A stretch of 10,582 bases of DNA from Bacteroidota bacterium (GCA_021824855.1 JAKAJX010000032.1:1-10582); one strand, 5' to 3'. Counted from the first letter of the stretch, positions 1-7,285 are shown. The notes: generated by a model not told the origin, from the letters alone. Made by a program: numbers and translations.

Positions 1-1131
1 TTTGTAAAACCTCAATCTAAATTTCTTACAAAATTTTCCTTTTCAACATTATCCGGAGGCATTATTATAGTAAAAGCAGGTATAGATAATTTTCCCGATT
101 CGCTAAACTTTGTTTTTGATACAGGCAGTGGAGGTATCTCTTTAGATTCGCTTACCGCTGCAGAACTACATATAGCCACGCAAAAAACCGATAGAACCGT
201 AAGAGGTATTGCCGGTTTAAAAAAAGTTGATTTTGCCTTTAACCATGCACTACGCTTACCCGGATTAATGGTTGACAGTTTAGATTTTCATATTAATAAT
301 TATGAACTTTTAAGTAGCGTTTATGGTGTTAGAATTGATGGTATTATTGGCTTTAGTTTTTTGAAAAGATATATTGTAAAAGTTGATTTTGAACATTACG
401 TTATTGAAGTACACTCGCCCGGTTATATTAAATATCCTAAAGGAGGATATTTGTTGCATGCAGGTTTTAATTCATTACCCTATCATTCTGTAACCATTGA
501 AGGCAATGCAACTATTAATGGAAAATTTATTTTAGATACCGGTGCAGGTTTGTGTGTATTATTTTCGCAAGACTTTGTTGATGATAGTTTACCGCTCAAT
601 AAAAAATATAAAATATTTGCCACACAAACCGAAGGTATTGGCGGTAAAAAAGAAATGGGATTAACCATTGCTCAATCTGTTCGTTTTGGTCCATACCGAT
701 TTAAAAAAGTGCCCGCCTATATTTTTAATGATGAATACAATGTAACATCGTATCCTTTTTTTGATGGAGTAATAGGCAATGATTTAATGAGAAGATTTAA
801 TATTATTATTAACTATCCCGATCAAATTTTTTATTTTAAACCCAATATTCATTTTGGAGATTTTTTCGATTACTCTTATACAGGCTTAGGAATTTATGAT
901 ATTGATGGAGATGTAAAAATTATAGATATTATTCCAAACTCTCCGGGCGATAAAGCCGGTTTAAAAGAAAACGATATCATTCTTGCTATTGATAATAATA
1001 TTTCTAAAAATATTCAAACATATAAAACCTTATTACAAAATGCCAATTCGGTAGTTAAACTGCTTATATTACGAAACAACCAACCATTAGAAATTAATTT
1101 AAAAATTAAAAATATTCTAAAAAGAAAGTGA
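1..1131 (+). CDS. Retropepsin-like aspartic protease with C-terminal PDZ domain (5' end missing)
   Basis: The reading frame is open from base 1 to the TGA at 1129-1131, giving 376 visible residues; the start and any signal peptide lie left of the window. Two aspartic-protease half-sites are visible: FDTGSGG with Asp at visible residue 40, and LDTGAGL with Asp at 179. Each is followed by a matching flap-side motif, IDGIIG (Asp113) and FDGVIG (Asp255), each leading into an Arg-Tyr/Phe segment. This supports an internal duplication, with both halves of a pepsin-like site in one chain. Residues about 292-364 form a PDZ domain, including the GLGI loop and the SPGDKAGLKENDII segment typical of PDZ domains in periplasmic proteases. 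Family knowledge suggests an exported protease, with PDZ binding C-termini or regulating access; the substrate is unknown. The ATG at 268 is internal and not the start, because it would cut off the first DTG. The downstream M16 pair has its own promoter. Confidence 0.88.
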   Translation, partial: FVKPQSKFLTKFSFSTLSGGIIIVKAGIDNFPDSLNFVFDTGSGGISLDSLTAAELHIATQKTDRTVRGIAGLKKVDFAFNHALRLPGLMVDSLDFHINNYELLSSVYGVRIDGIIGFSFLKRYIVKVDFEHYVIEVHSPGYIKYPKGGYLLHAGFNSLPYHSVTIEGNATINGKFILDTGAGLCVLFSQDFVDDSLPLNKKYKIFATQTEGIGGKKEMGLTIAQSVRFGPYRFKKVPAYIFNDEYNVTSYPFFDGVIGNDLMRRFNIIINYPDQIFYFKPNIHFGDFFDYSYTGLGIYDIDGDVKIIDIIPNSPGDKAGLKENDIILAIDNNISKNIQTYKTLLQNANSVVKLLILRNNQPLEINLKIKNILKRK

Positions 1132-1144
1132 TTGCTTTTAACAA

Positions 1145-1173
1145 TTGCTGCCAATAGTTTTTGTATTACTTTG
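1145..1173 (+). promoter_or_regulatory. Probable Bacteroidota-type promoter for the M16 pair
   Basis: TTG at 1145-1147 and TTACTTTG at 1166-1173 are 18 bases apart, matching the Bacteroidota -33 TTG / -7 TAnnTTTG pattern with one mismatch. Transcription would begin near 1180, leaving a leader of about 14 bases before the ATG at 1194. The same spacing, and an ATTGCTGC string around the -33 element, recurs before rng. This is inferred from pattern only. Confidence 0.5.
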
Positions 1174-1193
1174 CAACAATATCTATTTACAAT

Positions 1194-2432
1194 ATGATTG
1201 AGTTTAATAAGTTTACCCTTTCTAATGGATTGCGAGTAATGGTGCATGAAGATCATTCTACCCCCTTAGCAGTTGTTAATGTGATGTACGATGTGGGAGC
1301 AAGAGATGAACAAGAAAATAAAACAGGCTTTGCTCATTTATTCGAACATTTAATGTTTGGCGGCAGCATCAACATTCCGGATTATGATGAGCCGCTTCAA
1401 AGAGCAGGTGGAGAAAACAATGCATACACCACCAACGATTTAACCAATTATTATTGCTCACTTCCGGCCGAAAATATTGAAACCGCTTTTTGGTTAGAAA
1501 GTGATAGAATGCTAAGCTTAGCTTTTAGCGAAAAAAGTTTAGATGTACACAGTAAACTAGTTTGCGAAGAATTTAAAGCGCATTATATTAATAAACCCTA
1601 TGCCGATGTATGGCATAAAATGAGGGCATTGGCTTATACTGTTCACCCGTATAAATGGATGACTATTGGAAAAGAATTAAGTCATGTTGAAAATGCAAAT
1701 ATTCAAGATGTAAAATCATTTTTCTTCAAACACTATCGACCAATAAATGCCGTTTTAGTAGTTGCAGGAAAAGTAAAAACAGATGAAATAAAACTGCTGG
1801 CCGAAAAATGGTTTGGCAATATTGAAAGTGGAGAAAAATACCAACGAAATATAGTACAAGAGCCTGTTCAAACAAAAGCAAGATTATTAAAATATACCGC
1901 CGATGTGCCTTTAGATGCAATAATTAAAACTTGGCATATGGGCGGCAGATTATCAACTTCTTATTATATAGCCGATTTAATTACCGAAATTTTAGGTGGT
2001 GGCAGCTCTTCCAGATTATATCAATCATTAGTAAAAGAAAAACAGTTATTTTCTTCGTTAGATTGCTATCATTTCGGAACAATTGAACCCGGCTTATTAA
2101 CGATAGAAGGAAAATTAGTTAAAGGCATTGAAATGGAAAAAGCAGAACAAGCAATTGAAGAAGAACTGGAAAAAATTAAAACCAACCTAATCAACGAGCA
2201 CGAATTAGAAAAAGTAAAAAATAAAACAGAAAGTGTTTTGGCTTTTGAAGATATGAGCATTATGAACCGTGCCAACAGCTTAGCATTTTATGAACTAATT
2301 GGCGATGCAGCTTTAATTAATACCGAATTAAGTAAATACCAAGCAGTAACCAATTTGGATATTAGAAATTATGCCAAAGAAATTTTTACCGATAACAACA
2401 GCAACACCCTACACTATTACAGTAAGCCTTAA
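1194..2432 (+). CDS. M16-family zinc peptidase, catalytic subunit
   Basis: The product is 412 residues with no signal peptide, so it is probably cytoplasmic. It is an M16B-type protein made of two similar halves. The inverted zinc motif HLFEH is intact (His48, Glu51 as catalytic base, His52), and the third ligand is Glu125 or Glu126 in the VCEEFK segment. In the C-terminal half the GGGSSSRL motif keeps Arg274, but the position 13 residues later, normally Tyr, is Ser287. The substrate-binding Arg/Tyr pair is therefore incomplete here. I chose ATG 1194 because it opens directly onto the conserved FTLSNGLRV strand; an in-frame TTG at 1161 lies inside the predicted -33/-7 region. The gene is 2 bases from a second M16 gene that supplies the missing tyrosine, which implies a heterodimer. 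Such enzymes degrade or trim peptides; the substrate is unknown. Confidence 0.9.
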   Translation: MIEFNKFTLSNGLRVMVHEDHSTPLAVVNVMYDVGARDEQENKTGFAHLFEHLMFGGSINIPDYDEPLQRAGGENNAYTTNDLTNYYCSLPAENIETAFWLESDRMLSLAFSEKSLDVHSKLVCEEFKAHYINKPYADVWHKMRALAYTVHPYKWMTIGKELSHVENANIQDVKSFFFKHYRPINAVLVVAGKVKTDEIKLLAEKWFGNIESGEKYQRNIVQEPVQTKARLLKYTADVPLDAIIKTWHMGGRLSTSYYIADLITEILGGGSSSRLYQSLVKEKQLFSSLDCYHFGTIEPGLLTIEGKLVKGIEMEKAEQAIEEELEKIKTNLINEHELEKVKNKTESVLAFEDMSIMNRANSLAFYELIGDAALINTELSKYQAVTNLDIRNYAKEIFTDNNSNTLHYYSKP

Positions 2433-2434
2433 TT

Positions 2435-3715
2435 ATGATTAACAGAAAACAAGCTCCCACAATATTAGATGCAGTAGAATTTAATTTACAATTAAAACCG
2501 TATCATCAATTTAATTTAGATAATGGTGTTCCTGTTTATGCCGTTAATGCAGGTGCAGAAGAAGTAATAATGTTAGAATTTGTGTTTTATGCCGGCAATT
2601 GGTATGAAGAAAAAAATATTGTTGCTGCTACTACAAATTTTTTATTAAAAAATGGAACAACCTCGAAAAATGCTTTTGCCATTAACGAACATTTTGAATT
2701 TTATGGTGCTTATTTAAGCAGAAATTGTTATAACGAAACAGCCACCATTACCTTACATACTTTAGCCAAACATTTGCCTAAACTTTTACCCGTAATTGCT
2801 GAAATACTTACCGAATCGGTATTTCCGGAAGATGAATTGGCTATTTATAAACAAAACCAAAAACAAAGATTAGAAGTTAATTTAAAAAAATGCGATTTTG
2901 TAGCTAATCGTTTAATAGATGAATATGTTTTTGGATTTCATCATCCTTATGGAAAATATACCTCTACCTTAGATTATGATCATTTACAAAGAGAGGAATT
3001 AACCAAATATTATCAGCAATATTATACTTCAGGAAAATGCTTATTATTTGTTGCAGGAAAATTACCTCAACAACTTGAGCAACAATTAAATACTTTTTTT
3101 GGCTCCTTACCACTTAATCAAAATACTATTAAAGAAACCGAAATAATAACCCAACCTGCAACAGAAAAAAAGTATACAATTATTAATGATAAAAACGGTG
3201 TACAGGGAGCTATTAGATTAGCAAGACCTTTTCCTAATCGCCATCATCCCGATTTTCAAAAAGTACAGGTTTTAAATAATATTTTAGGAGGCTTTTTTGG
3301 TTCTAGGTTAATGAGTAATATTCGGGAAGATAAAGGATATACTTATGGCATTCATTCTTATATCCAAAATCATATTCACGAAACAGCATGGATGATTAGT
3401 ACTGAAGCCGGAAAAGATGTATGCGAAGCTACCATTACAGAAACGTATAAAGAAATGGAAATACTTCGCACACAGTTAATTGATGAAGATGAATTGCATT
3501 TAGTTAAAAACTATATGATTGGTGGGTTATTAGGCGATTTAGATGGACCTTTTCAAATTATTGCACGATGGAAAAATTATATTTTAAATAATTTAACCGA
3601 AGCTTATTTTTATAATAGTATTCAAACTATAAAAACAGTATCAGCCGAGGAATTACAATCACTCGCAAAAAAATATTTAAATCCCACTGAATTTTATCAG
3701 TTAATTGTAATATAG
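2435..3715 (+). CDS. M16-family partner subunit lacking the zinc site
   Basis: The product is 426 residues with no signal peptide. The overall M16 fold is recognisable, for example in FNLDNGVPVYAV near residue 26 and in the C-terminal GGFFGSRLMSNIREDKGYTYG segment. Where the catalytic HxxEH should be (about residues 65-69) the sequence is ATTNF, so all zinc ligands and the base are gone. The LLKNGTT that follows aligns with the conserved LFKGT of active members, which anchors the comparison. The substrate-binding residues Arg291 and Tyr304 are both present, 13 apart. This is the mirror image of the upstream gene. In known M16B heterodimers one subunit carries zinc and the other carries Arg/Tyr; I infer the same here. 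The 2-base gap implies cotranscription and equal expression. A strong hairpin follows at 3723. Confidence 0.9.
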   Translation: MINRKQAPTILDAVEFNLQLKPYHQFNLDNGVPVYAVNAGAEEVIMLEFVFYAGNWYEEKNIVAATTNFLLKNGTTSKNAFAINEHFEFYGAYLSRNCYNETATITLHTLAKHLPKLLPVIAEILTESVFPEDELAIYKQNQKQRLEVNLKKCDFVANRLIDEYVFGFHHPYGKYTSTLDYDHLQREELTKYYQQYYTSGKCLLFVAGKLPQQLEQQLNTFFGSLPLNQNTIKETEIITQPATEKKYTIINDKNGVQGAIRLARPFPNRHHPDFQKVQVLNNILGGFFGSRLMSNIREDKGYTYGIHSYIQNHIHETAWMISTEAGKDVCEATITETYKEMEILRTQLIDEDELHLVKNYMIGGLLGDLDGPFQIIARWKNYILNNLTEAYFYNSIQTIKTVSAEELQSLAKKYLNPTEFYQLIVI

Positions 3716-3722
3716 CATTTAA

Positions 3723-3750
3723 AAAGGCCTCATTAAAAAATGAGGCCTTT
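3723..3750. terminator. Bidirectional terminator between the M16 operon and the DinB-like gene
   Basis: A perfect 12-bp stem joins 3723-3734 to 3739-3750 (AAAGGCCTCATT and its complement) with a 4-base A loop. It lies in the 47-base gap between two convergent genes. A-rich and T-rich flanks let it act as an intrinsic terminator in either direction. Confidence 0.85.
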
Positions 3751-3762
3751 GCTTTATCATTA

Positions 3763-4263
3763 TTACCTATTATTATCATCAAAAGTTGGTCCATATAATC
3801 CGGGCACTTTATTGCCTGTAGCTCTTAAATGAACAATCAATTCACCTCTATGATGGTATAAATGATTAAATAAAAATCCTCTTACCACCTGAATTCTGGG
3901 CATAGCCGGAAATGCCTCCTTCCCATTAAAAGTCATTTTCCACATGGTCATCATACTTTCATCTTTTGCTGCTTCTAAAACGGCTTGAGCTTTTTTTACA
4001 TTCTCTTCAAACTTGGCTACAATATTTGCTGCTTTAGAAATATCTCCTTTATCGTATTTATAAGTTCCCATATCAAATACATCGGAGTTAAAAGTATCAT
4101 CGAACCAATTATATACTTCGGCAATATGAGAAGCCAACTGAGCCGTTGTCCATAATTTTTCAGCAGGTTTATAACTTAACGCCGAATCGGGAATGGCATT
4201 TAATAATTTACGCGTATTTTCAGCCTCATGCATAAATTCTCCTAAAAGAGATTGTACTATCAT
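3763..4263 (-). CDS. DinB/YfiT-like metal-binding four-helix protein
   Basis: The product is 166 residues, typical of the DinB superfamily. The expected metal-binding histidines are visible: His46 in the SHIAEVYNW segment and His134 and His138 in NHLYHHRGEL, the family's hallmark HxxxHR motif. The protein is soluble with no signal peptide. Family members include thiol transferases that use bacillithiol or mycothiol, and many proteins of unknown role, often damage- or stress-linked; sequence alone does not say which applies. The gene begins at the ATG complementary to 4261-4263. It is divergent from the small membrane-protein gene, with 122 bases between starts, and convergent with the M16 pair. 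It stands as its own transcription unit. I saw no convincing promoter. Confidence 0.85.
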   Translation of the reverse strand: MIVQSLLGEFMHEAENTRKLLNAIPDSALSYKPAEKLWTTAQLASHIAEVYNWFDDTFNSDVFDMGTYKYDKGDISKAANIVAKFEENVKKAQAVLEAAKDESMMTMWKMTFNGKEAFPAMPRIQVVRGFLFNHLYHHRGELIVHLRATGNKVPGLYGPTFDDNNR

Positions 4264-4385
4264 GGTTAATTGTTTTAGTGTAAAAACTATTATCGAAGCT
4301 ACTCAAAAATATTCTTAGACAAAATATTTTATACTGCTAGCATATACAAAAATCTATTATTAACTTACATGCATACTATTATGCT

Positions 4386-4736
4386 ATGACACAATTTTTA
4401 ACTAAAACATTAGTTACATCGGTAGCAATATTATTTGCTGTATTTATTTTGCCCGGTGTTCATATTGATGGAACAATGACTGCCATATTAGTGGCTGTTG
4501 TATTAGGTATTTTAAACAACTTTATTAAACCAATTCTTATTGTTTTTACTATTCCCATTACTATAATAACCTTAGGTTTATTTTTACTTGTAATTAATAT
4601 TTTAATTATTAAATGGGCATCCGATATTGTTCCGGGTTTTACAGTAGATAATTGGTTTTGGGCTTTATTGTTTAGTATTATTGTTTCTATTATCAGTTCT
4701 TTTATTAATACCCTAATTGCAAATAATAAAAAATAA
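4386..4736 (+). CDS. Phage_holin_4_2 (PF04020, YvlD-like) four-helix membrane protein
   Basis: The product is 116 residues and almost wholly hydrophobic, with four predicted membrane segments at about 5-23, 31-52, 53-77 and 88-112. The LGILNNFIKPILIVFTIPIT stretch, with its Asn-Phe-Ile-Lys-Pro turn, and the following TLGLFLLVIN are characteristic of the PF04020 family. Despite the family name, these are common chromosomal membrane proteins and nothing phage-like is nearby. Their role in most bacteria is unsettled; in Bacillus, YvlD sits in an envelope-stress operon. The C-terminus is short and polar (NNKK). The gene stands alone and ends 7 bases from the stop codon of convergent mutY. No stable hairpin separates the two, so transcripts may overlap. 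Confidence 0.85.
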   Translation: MTQFLTKTLVTSVAILFAVFILPGVHIDGTMTAILVAVVLGILNNFIKPILIVFTIPITIITLGLFLLVINILIIKWASDIVPGFTVDNWFWALLFSIIVSIISSFINTLIANNKK

Positions 4737-4743
4737 AACTTGC

Positions 4744-5823
4744 CTACATCTCGTTTTTGTTTTCTATAAAATATTTATCAAGATATTGGTTAATGAATTT
4801 AGGAAAAGCCAATTCATCCATTTTATTACGTGAATGCCATTTATACTGCTGAATATTTTTGGGAATACTTGTTAGCTGAATGGTTATAAACTGTCCTTTT
4901 ATTTTTTGATGTGTTAGCTGTTGTTCAATTGTAGGAGAAATATGTAAAAGCGTATATTTTGAAATATGTAACTGATTTTGCAAAATATTTTCAATTTCTT
5001 GTTCATCCCATGTTATTGCTTCAGTTGATTCTACTAAATAAAATTCATGCAAATTTTGCCAAATATCTTGCTGCATTCGCTTGCGAACCATTACAGTATC
5101 TTGTTTCAAAAAAATAAAATAATATAACCATCGGTTTTTCTTCTTAATTATTTTTTCTTTTATTGGTAAATCATTTACAATTCCATTTTCAAATGCTTTG
5201 CAAATTTTATTGATATTACACATATTACATGCCGGTGCAAAAGGCTTACAAACTGTAGCACCAAAATCCATTATTGCCTGATTGTATAAACCCGGTCTAT
5301 TTTTATCGAGCAGGCTATTAGCTAACTCCAAAAATATTTTTTTACCTTCTGCAGTATCCGTTGGAACTTGAATGGCAAATACTCTTGCCAACACTCTAAA
5401 AACATTTCCATCTACCACTGCATAAGGCAGGTTAAATGCAAACGATGCAATTGCCGAAGCCGTATAAGTACCTATTCCTTTTAAGTTGATAATTTCATCA
5501 TAACTATTCGGAAAAATGCCCTGATATTTAGTTACAATTAATCTTGCTGTAAACAGTAAATTTTTACATCGGTTATAATAACCTAAGCCTTCCCATAATT
5601 TAAAAATATCTTCATCGTTAGCTTGCGCCAACTGCTGTACGGTAGGAAATTTTTGAATAAATCGTTCATAATAAGCCCAGCCTTGCTCTACGCGGGTTTG
5701 CTGCAAAATAATTTCGCTAATCCAAATTTTATACGCATCCAATTCTCCCTTCCAAGGCATTACTCTTGTATTTTTTTGTGCATTCCATTGCATTAAATAA
5801 GTAGTAAAATCCTTTCTTGGCAT
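4744..5823 (-). CDS. mutY: A/G-specific adenine DNA glycosylase MutY
   Basis: MutY removes adenine mispaired with 8-oxoguanine in base-excision repair. From the ATG complementary to 5821-5823 the product is 359 residues. Key residues fall at the same numbers as in E. coli MutY: Glu37 in SEIILQQT, Asp138 in VVDGNV, and the iron-sulfur cysteines 192, 199, 202 and 208 (Cx6Cx2Cx5C). The helix-hairpin-helix is LKGIGTYTA at about 114-122. Residue 120 is Tyr, as in Geobacillus MutY, rather than the Ser of E. coli. The C-terminal part (about 230-359) is the Nudix-like domain that recognises 8-oxoG, with a QLTHQK segment around His304 in place of the usual FSH loop. An in-frame TTG nine bases upstream would add three residues, but ATG is preferred. 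The gene is divergent from the HU gene. Confidence 0.95.
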   Translation of the reverse strand: MPRKDFTTYLMQWNAQKNTRVMPWKGELDAYKIWISEIILQQTRVEQGWAYYERFIQKFPTVQQLAQANDEDIFKLWEGLGYYNRCKNLLFTARLIVTKYQGIFPNSYDEIINLKGIGTYTASAIASFAFNLPYAVVDGNVFRVLARVFAIQVPTDTAEGKKIFLELANSLLDKNRPGLYNQAIMDFGATVCKPFAPACNMCNINKICKAFENGIVNDLPIKEKIIKKKNRWLYYFIFLKQDTVMVRKRMQQDIWQNLHEFYLVESTEAITWDEQEIENILQNQLHISKYTLLHISPTIEQQLTHQKIKGQFITIQLTSIPKNIQQYKWHSRNKMDELAFPKFINQYLDKYFIENKNEM

Positions 5824-5829
5824 AGGGTA

Positions 5830-5858
5830 CAAATATGATTAATCATCTTCAAACAAAA
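5830..5858 (-). promoter_or_regulatory. Possible mutY promoter
   Basis: Read on the minus strand, TTTTG (complement of 5854-5858) lies 16 bases before CATATTTG (complement of 5830-5837), one mismatch from TAnnTTTG. It would give an almost leaderless mutY message. In such A+T-rich DNA a chance match is quite possible. Confidence 0.25.
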
Positions 5859-5939
5859 TTATTTTAATTACTGCAAATTATTTACCTTCAATTATTGCAT
5901 ATCAAATACTAACACATTCAAAAAAAATGTTCACTTTTC

Positions 5940-5966
5940 TTGCAAAGATTAAAAAAATTAGTTTTC
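5940..5966 (+). promoter_or_regulatory. Possible HU-gene promoter
   Basis: TTG at 5940-5942 and TAGTTTTC at 5959-5966 are separated by 16 bases. The second element has one mismatch to TAnnTTTG. Transcription would start about 30 bases before the ATG at 6004. This is weak, pattern-only evidence; the divergent gap holds no better candidate on this strand. Confidence 0.25.
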
Positions 5967-6003
5967 TTTATTATTACAATTTTTCGAATCAAATAACAAC
6001 CAT

Positions 6004-6294
6004 ATGAGAAAGTCTGATTTGATTAACAATATTTCTGAGAAAACCGGAATACCTAAAGTAGATGTGTTAGTTACACTTGAAACCGCATTTAAAGAAATAA
6101 AAGATAATTTATCGGATGGAAATAATATTTACATCCGTGGTTTTGGCAGTTTTATTACTAAAAAAAGAGCCGCAAAAATTGGTAGAAATATTAAAAAAAA
6201 TACTGCAGTAGATATTCCCGAACATTTTATACCTGCATTTAAACCTGCAAAAGAATTTATGAACGAAGTGAAAAGCAATCTTCGGTCTGAGTAA
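6004..6294 (+). CDS. HU/IHF-family DNA-binding protein
   Basis: The product is 96 residues, the normal length for a single HU/IHF subunit. It binds and bends DNA as a dimer in the nucleoid. The N-terminal helices (1-40) form the dimer body. The core GFGSFITKKRAAKIGRN leads into the DNA-binding arm, and the chain ends with IPAFKPAKEF, the family's C-terminal signature. At the arm tip, residue 63, where E. coli HU has the DNA-intercalating proline (GRNP), the residue is Ile (GRNIKKN). From memory, such replacement is common in Bacteroidota HU-like proteins; it may weaken kinking. The gene is divergent from mutY and heads a + strand series, with the TPR gene starting 21 bases after its stop. Whether it pairs with itself or with another HU chain cannot be told here. 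Confidence 0.93.
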   Translation: MRKSDLINNISEKTGIPKVDVLVTLETAFKEIKDNLSDGNNIYIRGFGSFITKKRAAKIGRNIKKNTAVDIPEHFIPAFKPAKEFMNEVKSNLRSE

Positions 6295-6315
6295 ATTTGC
6301 TGCAAATATATTCAT

Positions 6316-7161
6316 GTGAAACGTCAACAACTATTTCTGGTTGCTGGAGGATTGGCACTATTCCTCCTTATTTTTTTCTTTGGAAAAACAGTTCCGCCTA
6401 AAAAAGATACTTCGCCTACACCTACGCAACAGGTTGCCGGCAATAAATCTATAAGTACTACAGAAATTATAGCAACTGCCAAACAAAAATTAAACTCGGC
6501 ACAAAATGAACGCTTAATAAGCATGGAGAATGCTGTAATAAGAGGAGATGTAAAAGAACAAAAAATTCACATTTACCATCAATTAGCCCACTATTGGAAA
6601 GATTCGATTCATGCATTTGAACCTTATGCTTATTATACCTCCGAAGCCGCTAAGTTGGAAAATTCGGAAAAAAGCCTCACCTTTGCCGCCCAACTTTTTG
6701 TAGATAACCTAATTGGCTCTAATGATGCACCTATGCAAAATTGGTTGGCTACAAATGCAAAAGTTCTTTTAGATAAGGTTTTGGAAATCAATCCTACTAA
6801 TGATTCGGCAAAAATTGGAATTGGGGCTTGCTATTTGTTTGGCAATATTTCTACCAGTCCAATGGAAGGAATTCTGAAAGTGCGTGAAATTGTTCAAAAA
6901 AATCCTAACAACCTATATGCACAATTAGTATTAGGATTAGGAGGTAAAAAAAGTGGACAGTATGATAAAGCCATTGAGCATTTTACGGTAATAATTAATA
7001 AACAACCGGGAAATGTTGAAGCACTTTTTCAATTAGCAGAATGTAATGAGCTAAAGGGCGATAAACCCAATGCCATTAAATGGTATGAGGCATTGAAAAA
7101 ACAAATTAACAACGATCAAATAAAAGAAGAATTGGATAAGCGAATTCAGAGTTTGAAATAA
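6316..7161 (+). CDS. Membrane-anchored tetratricopeptide-repeat protein
   Basis: The product is 281 residues. One N-terminal membrane helix (about 6-23) follows a short basic start (MKRQQ), so the rest probably faces the periplasm. A low-complexity Pro/Thr linker (25-40) leads to a helical region. At least two clear TPR units are seen, at about 199-232 (the SGQYDKAIEHF segment) and 233-266 (the KGDKPNAIKWYEAL segment), with a degenerate one near 155-190. TPRs mediate protein-protein contacts; the partner is unknown. The start must be GTG 6316: the ATG two bases earlier meets TGA at once, and the next in-frame ATG (residue 70) would lose the membrane helix. It follows the HU gene by 21 bases and precedes the 31-residue basic gene by 28, so the three are probably cotranscribed. 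Confidence 0.82.
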   Translation: MKRQQLFLVAGGLALFLLIFFFGKTVPPKKDTSPTPTQQVAGNKSISTTEIIATAKQKLNSAQNERLISMENAVIRGDVKEQKIHIYHQLAHYWKDSIHAFEPYAYYTSEAAKLENSEKSLTFAAQLFVDNLIGSNDAPMQNWLATNAKVLLDKVLEINPTNDSAKIGIGACYLFGNISTSPMEGILKVREIVQKNPNNLYAQLVLGLGGKKSGQYDKAIEHFTVIINKQPGNVEALFQLAECNELKGDKPNAIKWYEALKKQINNDQIKEELDKRIQSLK

Positions 7162-7189
7162 AATTTTTAATAATTAAAACATTCAGTGT

Positions 7190-7285
7190 ATGCCTTGTGG
7201 TAAGAAAAGAAAACGTCATAAAATTGCTACGCACAAACGTAAAAAACGTTTAAGAAAAAATCGTCATAAGAAAAAGAACAAATAG
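7190..7285 (+). CDS. 31-residue highly basic protein, probable ribosome-associated (COX24/mS38-like)
   Basis: ATG at 7190 to TAG at 7283-7285 encodes 31 residues, of which 18 are Lys or Arg and 3 are His. It begins MPCGKKRKRHKIATHKRKKR and ends RHKKKNK. I recognise the KRKRHK...HKRKKRLRKNRHKKK pattern as a conserved tiny protein of Bacteroidota, which resembles the AURKAIP1/COX24 (mS38-type) C-terminal domain of mitochondrial and some bacterial small-subunit ribosomal proteins. Binding to rRNA is therefore my inference; an exact ribosomal-protein name cannot be assigned from sequence alone. The single Cys3 is not part of a metal motif. The gene sits 28 bases after the TPR gene and is closed by a strong terminator, so it is probably the last gene of the HU-TPR unit. 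Its length puts it below most gene-calling cutoffs. Confidence 0.8.
   Translation: MPCGKKRKRHKIATHKRKKRLRKNRHKKKNK

Noticed and set aside
438..446. A near-perfect Shine-Dalgarno string (TAAAGGAGG) inside the aspartic-protease gene, near TTG codons
   Set aside because: It lies in the middle of a continuous, well-conserved coding frame, and ribosomes of this phylum largely do not use such sites. It is a Pro-Lys-Gly-Gly coding stretch, not an internal start.
1161..1193. TTG start that would extend the first M16 protein by 11 residues
   Set aside because: The added residues match nothing in the family, the TTG falls within the predicted promoter, and ATG 1194 opens onto the conserved N-terminal strand.
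4306..4330. A+T-only inverted repeat (AAAATATT / AATATTTT) upstream of the small membrane-protein gene
   Set aside because: Only 8 A-T pairs around a 9-base loop in very A+T-rich DNA; too weak and too likely by chance to call an operator or terminator.
4386..4736. The 'holin' family name suggesting a prophage remnant
   Set aside because: No endolysin, integrase, attachment repeat or phage structural gene is nearby, and PF04020 proteins are common chromosomal membrane proteins.
4737..4743. A terminator between the small membrane-protein gene and mutY
   Set aside because: The genes are 7 bases apart, and only a poor A-T pairing (AAAAC with GTTTT) can be drawn, so no terminator is called.
5943..5950. 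Minus-strand AATCTTTG as a mutY -7 element
   Set aside because: The only TTG on that strand in range is 26 bases away, too far for the usual spacing, and the site is over 110 bases from the mutY start.
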